43,188 nucleotides of DNA, taken from assembly GCA_016781135.1 (NCBI GenBank), contig JADDQY010000132.1, positions 1 to 43,188 of the forward strand. The letters are read 5' to 3'. The DNA is from Actinomycetota bacterium. Lineage in GTDB: Bacteria > Actinomycetota > Acidimicrobiia > Acidimicrobiales > CADCSY01. The position numbers and the translations under genes are program-made. Within the stretch, counting starts at the first letter, position 1. Each line of letters opens with the position of its first letter. A model generated the notes under the pieces. It did no database searches and was not told where the DNA came from. It worked only from the letters and a program-made list of their open reading frames with translations. This document shows, in pieces, positions 9,608 through 17,598 of this stretch.

Positions 9608-9629
9608 CTGACGGCCCAGAGACGGCCCA
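9608..9629. repeat. Short repeats near the right element end, possible integrase arm sites
   Basis: GACGGCCCA occurs twice here with 2 bp between (9,610-9,618 and 9,621-9,629), and once at the left end (858-866). All copies are inside the element and close to the 37-bp repeats. Arm-type binding sites of tyrosine integrases have this layout; the assignment is inferred. Confidence 0.35.
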
Positions 9630-9651
9630 AGGCCGTCTCGCATGGGCAAAA

Positions 9652-9688
9652 CCGCAGGTCAGCGCCCTCCTCACCTAGATGTCGTAGT
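9652..9688. repeat. Right 37-bp direct repeat (attR-like), overlapping the end of glnA
   Basis: Identical to 712-748. It covers the final codons and TAG stop of the minus-strand glnA (stop at 9,675-9,677) plus 23 bp downstream. Because the repeat keeps the coding end intact, integration did not harm glnA. Confidence 0.85.
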
Positions 9689-11099
9689 AGAGCATGAACT
9701 CCCAGGGGTGGGGGCGGAGACGAACCTCATCGATCTCGTGCTCGCGCTTGTAGCGGATCCACGTCTCGATGAGGTCGTCGGTGAACACGTCACCGACCAG
9801 GAGGAACTTGCTGTCGTCCTCCAACGCAGCCAGGGCGGCGTCGAGGCTGGCGGGCACCTGCGGGACCTGGGCAAGGTCCTCGGGCGGCAGGTCGTAGAGG
9901 TCCTTGTCGACGGGCTCAGGGGGCTCGATGCGGTTCTGGATCCCGTCGAGGCCGGCCATGAGCATGGCCGAGAAGGCCAGATAGGGGTTGCAGCTCGGGT
10001 CAGGACAGCGGAACTCCAGGCGCTTGGCCTTGGGGCTCTTGGAATACAGCGGGATGCGCACCGACGCCGAGCGGTTGCGCTGGGAGTAGACCAGGTTCAC
10101 CGGCGCTTCGTAGCCGGGAACCAGCCGCTTGTAGGAGTTGGTCGTCGGCGCGGCGAAGGCGAGGACGGCGGGGGCGTGGGTGAGCAGGCCGCCGATGTAC
10201 CAGCGGGCGAGGTCGGACAGACCGGCGTAGCCTGTTTCGGAGAAGAACAGCGGGTCGCCACCGCTCCACAGCGACTGGTGAACGTGCATGCCCGAGCCGT
10301 TGTCCTGAAAGAGGGGCTTGGGCATGAACGTCGCCGTCCGGTTGTGACGGCGGGCAACGTTCTTGACCACGTACTTGTAGAGCATGAGCTTGTCAGCCAT
10401 GCTCAGCAGGGTGTCGAAGCGCATGTCGATCTCGGCTTGGCCGGCGGTGCCCACCTCGTGGTGCTGGACCTCGATCTCGATGCCGAGGCGCTCCATCACG
10501 ACCACCATCTCGGAGCGAAGGTCCTGGAAGTGGTCCATGGGAGGGACGGGGAAGTACCCCTCCTTGTAGCGCGGCTTGAAGCCGAGGTTGGGGCCCTCGT
10601 TCCGGTCGGAGTTCCAAATGCCCTCCACCGAGTCGACCGAGTAGTGGGCGGAGTGCTGGTCCTGCGAGAAGCGCACGTCGTCGAACACGTAGAACTCGGC
10701 CTCGGGCCCGAAGTAGGCGGTGTCGGCGATGCCGGTAGAAGCGAGGTACTCCTCGGCCTTTCGGGCGATGTAGCGGGGGTCGCGGCTGTAGGGCTCACCG
10801 GTGATGGGGTCGTGCACGAAGCAGTTGAGGTTGAGCGTCGGATGTTGGGTGAACGGGTCGATTACCGCGGTGTTGGGGTCGGGTAGCAGGAGCATGTCGG
10901 ATTCCTGGATCTCCTGGAACCCACGGATCGACGAGCCGTCGAAGCCGTAGCCCTCCTCGAACGCCTCCTCGGTGAGCTGGTGGAGTGGGACCGAGAAGTG
11001 CTGGGTCAGCCCGGGAAGGTCGCAGAAGCGAAAGTCGACGATCTCGATGCCCTGCTCCTCCGCCAGGGCGAGGACCTCTCCCGGGGTGCGTTCCTGCAC
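9675..11099 (-). CDS. glnA: Glutamine synthetase type I
   Basis: Makes glutamine from glutamate, ammonia and ATP; the main ammonia-assimilating enzyme. At 474 aa it has full GSI-beta length. Visible family motifs: [19 protein letters not shown] near the N-terminus, the metal-binding E-x-E of [12 protein letters not shown], the ATP-loop [18 protein letters not shown], the glutamate-loop region [15 protein letters not shown], and the C-terminal LYDLPPED, where the Tyr is the usual adenylylation site. The GTG at 11,099 is chosen because AAGGAGA lies 6-7 bases upstream; longer frames only add low-complexity residues. It is divergent from the second glnA with a 233-bp spacer. Its 3' end is the insertion site of the element on its downstream side. 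Confidence 0.95.
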   Translation of the reverse strand: MQERTPGEVLALAEEQGIEIVDFRFCDLPGLTQHFSVPLHQLTEEAFEEGYGFDGSSIRGFQEIQESDMLLLPDPNTAVIDPFTQHPTLNLNCFVHDPITGEPYSRDPRYIARKAEEYLASTGIADTAYFGPEAEFYVFDDVRFSQDQHSAHYSVDSVEGIWNSDRNEGPNLGFKPRYKEGYFPVPPMDHFQDLRSEMVVVMERLGIEIEVQHHEVGTAGQAEIDMRFDTLLSMADKLMLYKYVVKNVARRHNRTATFMPKPLFQDNGSGMHVHQSLWSGGDPLFFSETGYAGLSDLARWYIGGLLTHAPAVLAFAAPTTNSYKRLVPGYEAPVNLVYSQRNRSASVRIPLYSKSPKAKRLEFRCPDPSCNPYLAFSAMLMAGLDGIQNRIEPPEPVDKDLYDLPPEDLAQVPQVPASLDAALAALEDDSKFLLVGDVFTDDLIETWIRYKREHEIDEVRLRPHPWEFMLYYDI

Positions 11100-11224
11100 G
11101 GTGTCTCCTTGTCGTCGGCGGCCGCTGGCACTCGGCGGTCGTTGGGTCGGACGGTCGGTGGTCAGCTCGGAGTGACCGGGTGCCCACCTTCTCGGGGGCT
11201 GATTTCCCCGCCGTTGCCGTTGTG

Positions 11225-11240
11225 TGAACGTCACATGAAC
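11225..11240. promoter_or_regulatory. Possible GlnR-type operator between the two glnA genes
   Basis: Two copies of TGAAC lie 11 bp apart (11,225 and 11,236), with GTCAC between them, in the spacer between the divergent glnA genes. Actinobacterial GlnR sites consist of GTnAC/GAAAC-like half-sites at about 11-bp spacing. The match is partial, so this is a weak suggestion. Confidence 0.25.
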
Positions 11241-11332
11241 TGGCCGGGGCAACGCACCCGGAGGGACCGCGACCGCGAGGGTCAGCGCGAAGATAGGCGA
11301 GACTAGGGTCCCCGCGCCGCTTGGAGGCAGTG

Positions 11333-12667
11333 ATGGAACGCCAGCAGGACTACGTCATGCGCACGGTGGAGGAGCGGGGCGTGCGCTTCGTGCAGCTCTG
11401 GTTCGCCGACGTCCTCGGTACCCCCAAGGCGTTCAGCATCACCCCAGCCGAGCTCGAGACGGCGCTGGAGGAGGGCATGACCTTCGACGGCTCCGCCATC
11501 GAAGGCTTCAGTCGCGTGCAGGAGAGCGACGTGCTGGCCAAGCCCGATCCGAAGACCTTCCAGATCCTGCCGCTACGGGACAGCAAGGCCCCGGTGGCCC
11601 GGGTGTTCTGCGACCTCATCAACCTCGACGGCACTCCCTTCGAGGGCGACCCCCGCAACGTGTTGCGTCGGGCCCTGGAGCGCGCTCGGGAGAAGGGCTT
11701 CTCGTTCTATGCCGCTCCCGAGGTGGAGTTCTTCTACTTCGCCGACGCCGACCCTGCCCACGCCCCGGTCCCACTCGACCACGGCTCTTACTTCGAGCTG
11801 TCGGTGGCCGACCTGACCACTGAGCTGCGCAAGGAGACGGTGCTCATCCTGGAGGAGATGGGCGTGCCGGTGGAGTACTCCCAGCACGAGGACAGCCCGA
11901 GCCAACACGAGATCGACCTGCGCCACACCGACGCCCTCACCATGGCCGACACGGTGATGACCCTGCGGCTCATGGTCAAGGAGATCGCCCGCGAGCGAGG
12001 GGTCTACGCCACCTTCATGCCCAAGCCCATCGCCGGTGTCCAGGGCTCAGGGATGCACACCCACTTCTCGCTGTTCGAGGGCGACGTCAACGCCTTCCAC
12101 GACCCGGGCGACGAGCACGGCCTGTCGAAGGTTGGCAAGGGATTCATCGCCGGGCTGTTGCGCCACGCCCCCGAGATCACCGCCGTCACCAACCAGTGGG
12201 TCAACTCCTACAAGCGTCTGGTCGTGGGCTACGAGGCGCCGGTGTACGTCGCCTGGGCCCGTAACAACCGCTCGGTGGTGGTCAACGTGCCCCACTCCAA
12301 GCGCAACAAGTCCGACTCGACTCGCATCGAGTACCGGGCGCCGGACCCCGCGTGCAACCCCTACCTCGCCTTCGCCATGATCCTCGCTGCGGGACTGGAG
12401 GGGATCGAGGAGGGCTACGAGCTGCCCCCCGAGACCCAGGCCAACCTCTACGAGCTCACTGCCGAGGAGCTGCTGGCCGAGGGGATCCGACCCCTGCCCG
12501 GCAACCTCACCGAGGCGATCGCGGCCATGGAGGGCTCGGAGCTGGCGGCGGCGACGCTGGGCGAGCACGTGTTCGAGTGGTTCATCCGCAACAAGCGAGC
12601 GGAGTGGGCCGACTACAAGACCCAGGTCAGCCAGTTCGAGCTGGACCGCTACCTGCCACGGCTCTAG
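11333..12667 (+). CDS. Second glutamine synthetase (GSI, GlnA2-like)
   Basis: A 444-aa GSI-type protein of the shorter actinobacterial kind. Motifs: [65 protein letters not shown] and the metal/substrate region [17 protein letters not shown]. In the adenylylation region it reads NLYELTAEE rather than LYDLPPE, so control may differ from the first enzyme. ATG 11,333 is preferred because GGAGG ends 5 bases upstream; GTG 11,330 is an alternative. The next gene starts directly after its stop codon. It could make glutamine or, like some GlnA2/3 paralogues, act on polyamines or other amines; sequence alone does not decide. Confidence 0.9.
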   Translation: MERQQDYVMRTVEERGVRFVQLWFADVLGTPKAFSITPAELETALEEGMTFDGSAIEGFSRVQESDVLAKPDPKTFQILPLRDSKAPVARVFCDLINLDGTPFEGDPRNVLRRALERAREKGFSFYAAPEVEFFYFADADPAHAPVPLDHGSYFELSVADLTTELRKETVLILEEMGVPVEYSQHEDSPSQHEIDLRHTDALTMADTVMTLRLMVKEIARERGVYATFMPKPIAGVQGSGMHTHFSLFEGDVNAFHDPGDEHGLSKVGKGFIAGLLRHAPEITAVTNQWVNSYKRLVVGYEAPVYVAWARNNRSVVVNVPHSKRNKSDSTRIEYRAPDPACNPYLAFAMILAAGLEGIEEGYELPPETQANLYELTAEELLAEGIRPLPGNLTEAIAAMEGSELAAATLGEHVFEWFIRNKRAEWADYKTQVSQFELDRYLPRL

Positions 12668-13351
12668 GTGCCGGCGATGGAACCGCTCCTGGTCTTCCCC
12701 GATCCCCCGCCCTCGGAGCTGGCCGAGACCCTCGACCTCGGCGGCTACCCGTGGAAGGCGGTGGGCGACGCCGACAGCGCCGCCCGGCTCCAGCCCGACG
12801 ACGGCTGGGCCGGGGCGGTGGTGGTAGCCGACCGTGACTCCGAGGGCGCCTTCGCCTTGTGCCGTTCGCTGCGCAAGCGGGAGGTGGTGCTCGAACCCTT
12901 CCTCCTGTTGGTCAGCGGCTCGCAGCTGGCCGACCTCGAGCTGCGCGAGGACCTCTTCGACGACTTCTGCCTGATCCCGATGCGTCCCCGCGAGCTCGAG
13001 GCCCGGCTCAAGCACCTGTTCTGGCGCACGGGCCAGGGGACTCGCCCCGAGTTGGTGGAGTACGGCGACCTGGTGCTGAACCTCGAGACCTACCAGGCGG
13101 CGATAGCCGGGAAGCCGCTCGACCTCACCTACATGGAGTACGAGCTGTTGAAGTTCCTCTCCTCACACCCCGGCAAGGTCTTCACCAGAGAGACGTTGCT
13201 CAGCCGGGTTTGGGGCTACGACTACTACGGCGGGGCTCGCACCGTTGACGTCCACGTTCGCCGGCTGCGGGCCAAGCTCGGCGATGACCGGGCCACGCTC
13301 ATCCACACCGTGCGGTCGGTGGGCTACCGCTTCGGCGAGGCTCGCTGGTGA
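12668..13351 (+). CDS. OmpR-family regulator, GlnR-like
   Basis: A 227-aa two-domain DNA-binding protein. Residues about 1-118 resemble an atypical receiver domain (AGAVVVADRDSEGAFALCRSL, then FCLIPMRPRELEARLKHL). Residues about 130-225 are a winged helix of the OmpR type (LDLTYMEYELLKFLSSHPGKVFTRETLLSRVWGYDYYGGARTVDVHVRRLRAKLG, VGYRFGEARW). Actinobacterial GlnR, the nitrogen regulator, has this architecture, with a receiver not phosphorylated in the usual way. The GTG start abuts the stop of the glnA2-like gene, so the two are co-transcribed, which supports a role in nitrogen control. ATG 12,677 is an alternative start. An ordinary phosphorylated response regulator cannot be excluded. Confidence 0.75.
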   Translation: MPAMEPLLVFPDPPPSELAETLDLGGYPWKAVGDADSAARLQPDDGWAGAVVVADRDSEGAFALCRSLRKREVVLEPFLLLVSGSQLADLELREDLFDDFCLIPMRPRELEARLKHLFWRTGQGTRPELVEYGDLVLNLETYQAAIAGKPLDLTYMEYELLKFLSSHPGKVFTRETLLSRVWGYDYYGGARTVDVHVRRLRAKLGDDRATLIHTVRSVGYRFGEARW

Positions 13352-13381
13352 GTGCGAGCGCAGCCACTTCGCCTCGGTTCC

Positions 13382-13421
13382 GGTGGTGGATACCGGCCGG
13401 AACCGGCGCGCTTCCACCACC
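13382..13421. terminator. Hairpin between convergent regulator and ridA genes
   Basis: Perfect 9-bp arms GGTGGTGGA / TCCACCACC, with further CCGG pairing inside, between two genes that converge. Likely a bidirectional terminator; no U-tract is visible. Confidence 0.5.
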
Positions 13422-13436
13422 AGACGGTGGGTCGAG

Positions 13437-13790
13437 TCAGCGCCGTCGGAGGTAGGCCCAGGCCTCGATCTCGACCAGCGCGTTCAAGGGGAGCTCGGAC
13501 ACGCCGACTGCCGAGCGGGCCGGTCGGTGGTCACCGAACGCGGCGACGTAGGTGTCGTTCATGGCCGGGTAGTCGCTGAGGTGGCGCAGGTACACGGTGG
13601 TCTTCACCACGTCGCCCATCGTCGCCCCTTCGCCTTCGAGGAGCACCCGCAGGTTGTCGAGCGCCTGACGCAGCTGGTCCTGGGTGCCGCCGTGGACCAG
13701 CTTGCCGTCGCGCAGGCCGATCTGCCCGGAGGTGACGATCCAGTCGCCGGCGCGCACCACGGGGGTGTAGGGACCGACCGGGGTGGTCAT
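13437..13790 (-). CDS. RidA/YjgF-family enamine/imine deaminase
   Basis: A 117-aa protein of the RidA family, which hydrolyses reactive 2-aminoacrylate and related imines to keto acids and ammonia. Family marks: VTSGQIGLRDGKLVHGG near the N-terminus, the QALDNLRVLLEGEGATMGDVVKTTVYL block, and PARSAVGVSELP containing the conserved substrate-binding Arg, ending with VEIEAWAY. The ATG overlaps the stop codon of the upstream gene (ATGA), so it is translated together with the molybdenum-hydroxylase-like protein. Full family length. Confidence 0.9.
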   Translation of the reverse strand: MTTPVGPYTPVVRAGDWIVTSGQIGLRDGKLVHGGTQDQLRQALDNLRVLLEGEGATMGDVVKTTVYLRHLSDYPAMNDTYVAAFGDHRPARSAVGVSELPLNALVEIEAWAYLRRR

Positions 13791-15406
13791 GCTCTTCTCC
13801 TCGCGCCTGCACGGGTGGGCCACTCCTCGGGACAGCCTTGCCGCATCCACGCGGCGGCGGCCACCGCGACGAACACGGCGTCGGAGCCGTTCACCGGCGG
13901 AGCCTCCGACGCCACCACCTCCACCTCCACCGGCGGCATCTCCTGAGCCCGCAGCACGCCGAAGGAGCGCACGGTCAGATCGTGGACCATGCCAGCCTCG
14001 TCGACGGCGATGCCCTCGCTGCTCAACCAGCCGAGGGCCATGTGTGCCGCCCCGATGCAGTACGAACGCAAGACGGTCTCGTCGAGCACCTCGCCGCACT
14101 CGACTCGCACCTCCACCCCGGTCTCGTCCGCCCGGGCTGTCGCCGTCGCTCCCCTCGGGGTGGTGACCGTGACCGGCTGGTGACCGCGAGCGGCGGCGAG
14201 CAGCACCAACGCCTCGGCCCAACCGGCGGCCCGCAGGTCGACCGAGGTCGGCGGTCCGACGAGGTCGACCTCGACGACCTCGAGTCGAGGAGCGACCGAG
14301 GCGATGGCGGTGCCGATGCCCGGAGTGCGAGCCACGTAGACCGTCCCTGTCCCGTCGCCTCGAACGCCGGCAGCCAGGGGCGGGCGCTTGGGGCCGAGGC
14401 GCACGGTGTCCTCCCGGGACAGCAGCACCCGCACCGCCCGCCCGTGCTCGTCGGCCAACCGGCGGGCAGCGGCGGGCGCGGGTGACGACAGCTTGGCCCC
14501 GAAGCCACCACCGTTGGCCAGGGGCGTCGCCGGCTCGCCTCCGGGCTCGCACCACGAGGCGTCGGTCTCCAGGTAGGCGGGCTCCACCCAAGTGGTCCGC
14601 AGGGTCACGTCCCAGGTCCCCTCGGGAACGGCAAGGGGGTGGCGCAGGTCGGCCGTGGTGCGCCGCCCCTGCACTTTCCCCGCCGCCGCCCGAGCCTCCA
14701 CGAGCGTCTCTGCCACGGCCCACCCGCCCATGCCGTCGGGCACGGCCACCAGGGCGCCCTCCGGGGCGGTGTCGTCGGCGAACCCGCCGCCGCCGAGCGC
14801 CACGGCCGCTCCGACGGCCTGGGAGACGCCACCCTCGATCCCCGCCCTGAGCGCCGCCGTCCCAAGATCCCGCTGTGGCCCTCGGCAACCGGGGGCGACG
14901 GCGAACCTCTGCCGGTCCGAGGGGGAGGAGATCCCGAGGGCAAGGTCCCAGGCGTCGAGGATCGTCCGCCAGCCCGTGCAACGGCACAGGTGGGCGGCGA
15001 GCGCTCGCTCGACCGCGTCGTGGTCGGCGGCCGGAGTTCGGGCAGCGAGCCCGGTGAGGCGCACGATGATCCCCGGCGTGCAAAAGCCGCACTGGCTGGC
15101 ACCGGCAGCGCAGAACGCCTCACTCCATCGTGCCTGGTCATCCACAGCAAGGCCCTCGACGGTGGTGACCACCCGACCGGCGACTCGCCGGACAGGGGTG
15201 ACGCACGCCACCCGGGGGGAACCGTCCACCAGCACGGTGCAGCACCCGCACTGGCCCTGGGGGCTGCAGCCGTCCTTGGGAGAGCGCAGGCCCAGCCGAT
15301 CCCGCAGCGCCTCGAGCAGCGAGGCCCCGTCGTCGGGCACCTCGACGGCCCGGCCATCGACCTCGAAGGCGATGCTCCCCCCCACCGACGCCACCCTAGA
15401 GTCCAC
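13787..15406 (-). CDS. 2Fe-2S domain fused to a short, degenerate xanthine-dehydrogenase-like domain
   Basis: About 539 aa. Residues 1-160 are a complete aldehyde-oxidase-type two-cluster domain: KDGCSPQGQCGCCTVLVDG (plant-type 2Fe-2S) and SQCGFCTPG with HLCRCTGW (second 2Fe-2S). The rest resembles the molybdopterin subunit, including NGGGFGAKLS, which matches the pterin-binding GGFGxK motif, and a C-terminal PPVEVEVVASEAPPVNGSDA. In active enzymes that end reads P-x-G-x-K-G-x-G-E with the catalytic Glu; here it is GSDA, so the Glu is absent. The molybdenum part is also far shorter than the usual 700 or more residues. It may be an electron-transfer or regulatory relic, or a new reduced enzyme. 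GTG 15,406 is the likely start, 4 bp from the divergent lipoprotein start. Confidence 0.75.
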   Translation of the reverse strand: MDSRVASVGGSIAFEVDGRAVEVPDDGASLLEALRDRLGLRSPKDGCSPQGQCGCCTVLVDGSPRVACVTPVRRVAGRVVTTVEGLAVDDQARWSEAFCAAGASQCGFCTPGIIVRLTGLAARTPAADHDAVERALAAHLCRCTGWRTILDAWDLALGISSPSDRQRFAVAPGCRGPQRDLGTAALRAGIEGGVSQAVGAAVALGGGGFADDTAPEGALVAVPDGMGGWAVAETLVEARAAAGKVQGRRTTADLRHPLAVPEGTWDVTLRTTWVEPAYLETDASWCEPGGEPATPLANGGGFGAKLSSPAPAAARRLADEHGRAVRVLLSREDTVRLGPKRPPLAAGVRGDGTGTVYVARTPGIGTAIASVAPRLEVVEVDLVGPPTSVDLRAAGWAEALVLLAAARGHQPVTVTTPRGATATARADETGVEVRVECGEVLDETVLRSYCIGAAHMALGWLSSEGIAVDEAGMVHDLTVRSFGVLRAQEMPPVEVEVVASEAPPVNGSDAVFVAVAAAAWMRQGCPEEWPTRAGARRRA

Positions 15407-15410
15407 TTCC

Positions 15411-16313
15411 GTGACCGACCGGACCCGCCACCACCTGTCCCGTCGAACGCTGCTCCTGGCCGGCGCCGGTGGGCTGATCGTGGCTGGCTGCGGCGGTGGC
15501 GGGGCCGGCTCGAGCCGGTCGACGACGACCACCGCCGCCAAGGGGACCAGCGAGGGGCTGAGCCTGGCCAAGGTGTTCTTCCCCCAGCAGCCGGCGGGGG
15601 TCGAGGTCAGGCTGCCCCTCGCCCTGGCTGACCGTCGTGGCGTGCTCCTCGACACCGGGCCGCCGGAGCTGGCGGTCCGGGTGGGCCCGGCCGGCACCGG
15701 CGAGCTCGGGGAGGCAACGACCGTGCGCCGTCACGAGGAGGGCATCCCCCGGGCCTACTACCCGCTCACCACCACCTTCCCGGGACCGGGCAACTGGCGG
15801 GTCGCCACCGAGGTCGAGGGCGAACCCGCCGACATCGTGGTGGCCGCGCTGGAGCCGTCGCAGGTGCCGGCAGTGCCGGTGGTGGGCGAAGCGTTGATCT
15901 CGGTGCCCACCCCGACGGTCGAGGATCCTCGTGGCGTCGACCCGATCTGCACCGCGGATCCGCGGTGCCCGCTCCACGCCACCAGCCTCGATGCCGCCAT
16001 CGCTGGAGACAAGGCCATCGCCATGCTCATCGCCACCCCGGCTTACTGCCAGACTGCCATCTGCGGACCGGTGCTCGACCTCCTGGTGGCCCGACAACCC
16101 GACTTCGCCGACCAGATCACGATGATCCACGTCGAGGTCTACCCCAACATGGCCTCGGCGGGGCGCGTCACCACCGACACGGTCAGGGCCTACGGGCTGG
16201 CGTGGGAGCCGTCGCTGTTCCTGGCCCGCGCCGACGGCACCATCGCCTCGCGGCTCGACTACACCTACGACGTCGACGAGCTCGACGGGTCCCTGACCGC
16301 GCTGGTCCAGTAG
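15411..16313 (+). CDS. Tat-type lipoprotein with thioredoxin-like CxxxxC region
   Basis: About 300 aa. The N-terminus S-R-R-T-L-L-L-A-G followed by GLIVAGC (lipobox Cys27) looks like a Tat-exported lipoprotein signal. The middle has a beta-rich domain (VEVRLPLALADRRGVLLD). The C-terminal half carries ATPAYCQTAICGPVLDLL, a C-x4-C motif at a position expected for a thioredoxin-like redox centre, followed by MIHVEVYPN and VRAYGLAWEPSLFL. Such proteins may work in extracytoplasmic thiol chemistry or metal delivery, but no partner is seen. GTG start, with a Thr/Ser-rich linker after the lipobox. It is divergent from the molybdenum-hydroxylase-like gene and followed by a clear terminator. Confidence 0.75.
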   Translation: MTDRTRHHLSRRTLLLAGAGGLIVAGCGGGGAGSSRSTTTTAAKGTSEGLSLAKVFFPQQPAGVEVRLPLALADRRGVLLDTGPPELAVRVGPAGTGELGEATTVRRHEEGIPRAYYPLTTTFPGPGNWRVATEVEGEPADIVVAALEPSQVPAVPVVGEALISVPTPTVEDPRGVDPICTADPRCPLHATSLDAAIAGDKAIAMLIATPAYCQTAICGPVLDLLVARQPDFADQITMIHVEVYPNMASAGRVTTDTVRAYGLAWEPSLFLARADGTIASRLDYTYDVDELDGSLTALVQ

Positions 16314-16331
16314 CAGATCTGCCGGGACGCG

Positions 16332-16362
16332 ACAGCGCCCGCCCTCGACCGGCGGGCGCTGT
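16332..16362 (+). terminator. Strong hairpin terminator after the lipoprotein gene
   Basis: Perfect 12-bp arms ACAGCGCCCGCC / GGCGGGCGCTGT with a 7-nt loop, 19 bp after the stop codon. The T-run is poor, as is common in high-GC genomes. Confidence 0.7.
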
Positions 16363-16473
16363 GCGCTTGTCGGGGAAGGCCCCGAGGTCGGGACGGACGA
16401 CGCCGAGGGAAGGACCCTCGCCGCAGAAACGGTCGGCTGGGGTGACGGACCCGACCGAGCCGTGCCCGAGGGG

Positions 16474-16794
16474 CTAGGAGAAGGACTGCCCGCAGCCGCA
16501 GGTGCGCTGGGCGTTGGGGTTGTTGATCGAGAACCCGGCGCCCTGGAGCCCGTCCTTGTAGTCGAGGGTGGCACCGCGCAGTAGCTGGGCGCTGGAGGGG
16601 TCGGTGACGACCCGCACCCCGGCGACATCGTGCTTGATGTCGTCAGCAGCGATCTCGGTGTCGAAGTACATCTCGTAGCTGAAGCCCGAGCAACCGCCCG
16701 GCCGCACCGCGACCCGCAGCGCCATCTCGTTGTTGCCCTCGTCCTCGAGCAGCTGCTTGACCTTGACCGCAGCGTTGTCGCTGACGTTGATCAT
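16474..16794 (-). CDS. ErpA/HesB-type iron-sulfur carrier
   Basis: A 106-aa A-type Fe-S carrier that receives clusters and passes them to apo-proteins. The three conserved cysteines are present: GGCSGFSYEM and the C-terminal RTCGCGQSF. The ATG at 16,794 is preceded by GGGAGGG on the coding strand. It lies downstream of a SufR-like regulator on the same strand, with Mrp beyond, so this small group handles Fe-S clusters. Probably ErpA-like, but paralogues of this family cannot be separated by motif alone. Confidence 0.9.
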   Translation of the reverse strand: MINVSDNAAVKVKQLLEDEGNNEMALRVAVRPGGCSGFSYEMYFDTEIAADDIKHDVAGVRVVTDPSSAQLLRGATLDYKDGLQGAGFSINNPNAQRTCGCGQSFS

Positions 16795-16859
16795 CGAACC
16801 CTCCCATCGTCGAACCCGACCTGTCCGGCGTCGAGTGCCCTCCACTCTACCGGCGACCC

Positions 16860-17567
16860 TCACACGGCAGACAGCTCCACCTGGCACGGCTGGCGGTCGA
16901 GCAGGGTGCGGAACCGGTCGACGCCGGCGCCACCCAGGGTGTGCACGAACCCCTCGACCAGCCCTCGGTGGAGGTGACACACGATGTCGGGCTGCGCTTG
17001 GGCCAGGTCAGCGAACGGGCAGTGGGTGAAGGCCACCGTCACGCCCTCGCCGTCGCTGGCGACCGCCGGGTCGAAGCCGAGGCGGGCCAGCTCGGCGGCC
17101 AGGGCCCTCAGGCACGTGCCCACCCGCTCCTCCTCGCCGGCGTCGACCACCGATGGACCGCCGACGTCGAGGTAGGCCCGGGCGGCGGCACGGCCCTGCT
17201 CCCGCCCGGCCGCCACCGCCTCGTCGGTCGCCGCTCCCGCCGCCGCCGCCACACTGAGCAACATGCGGGCGAGCATGGGCATGGGCGGCGGTTCGAGCCC
17301 GAGCGACGGCGCATCGGAAGCCAGCGAGTACAGGTGTTGGGGTCGGCCCACCCCACCGTGGTTGTCGGTCTCCACCGCGAGCAGCCCCACCTCGCGCATG
17401 CGCTCGAGGTGCGGGCGCACCGTGTTGGGGTGCAGCTCCAAAGACTCGGCCACCTCGGCGGTGGATCGGGGCTTCGGGGAGCGAGCGAGCTCCAAGTAGA
17501 TGGCGTAGCGAGTGTTGTCGCCCAGTGCCTTCAGCAGCGCCAGCCGCGGAGCTGCGACGTCATCCAC
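16860..17567 (-). CDS. SufR-like winged-helix regulator with C-terminal cysteines
   Basis: A 235-aa regulator. Residues 1-75 form an ArsR/DeoR-like winged helix (LLKALGDNTRYAIYLELARS, STAEVAESLELHPNTVRPHLERMREVGLL). The C-terminal half has four cysteines, in GTCLRAL, THCPFADL, DIVCHLH and RQPCQVE; SufR-type repressors hold an Fe-S cluster with cysteines in this region. The start is GTG 17,567, which leaves a 31-bp divergent spacer to the Mrp gene. Position between an Fe-S carrier and Mrp fits control of Fe-S genes. Cluster binding is inferred from family and context, not shown. Confidence 0.7.
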   Translation of the reverse strand: MDDVAAPRLALLKALGDNTRYAIYLELARSPKPRSTAEVAESLELHPNTVRPHLERMREVGLLAVETDNHGGVGRPQHLYSLASDAPSLGLEPPPMPMLARMLLSVAAAAGAATDEAVAAGREQGRAAARAYLDVGGPSVVDAGEEERVGTCLRALAAELARLGFDPAVASDGEGVTVAFTHCPFADLAQAQPDIVCHLHRGLVEGFVHTLGGAGVDRFRTLLDRQPCQVELSAV

Positions 17568-17598
17568 AGGCCGAGTTTACACGGCCTTTCCCGTTACA

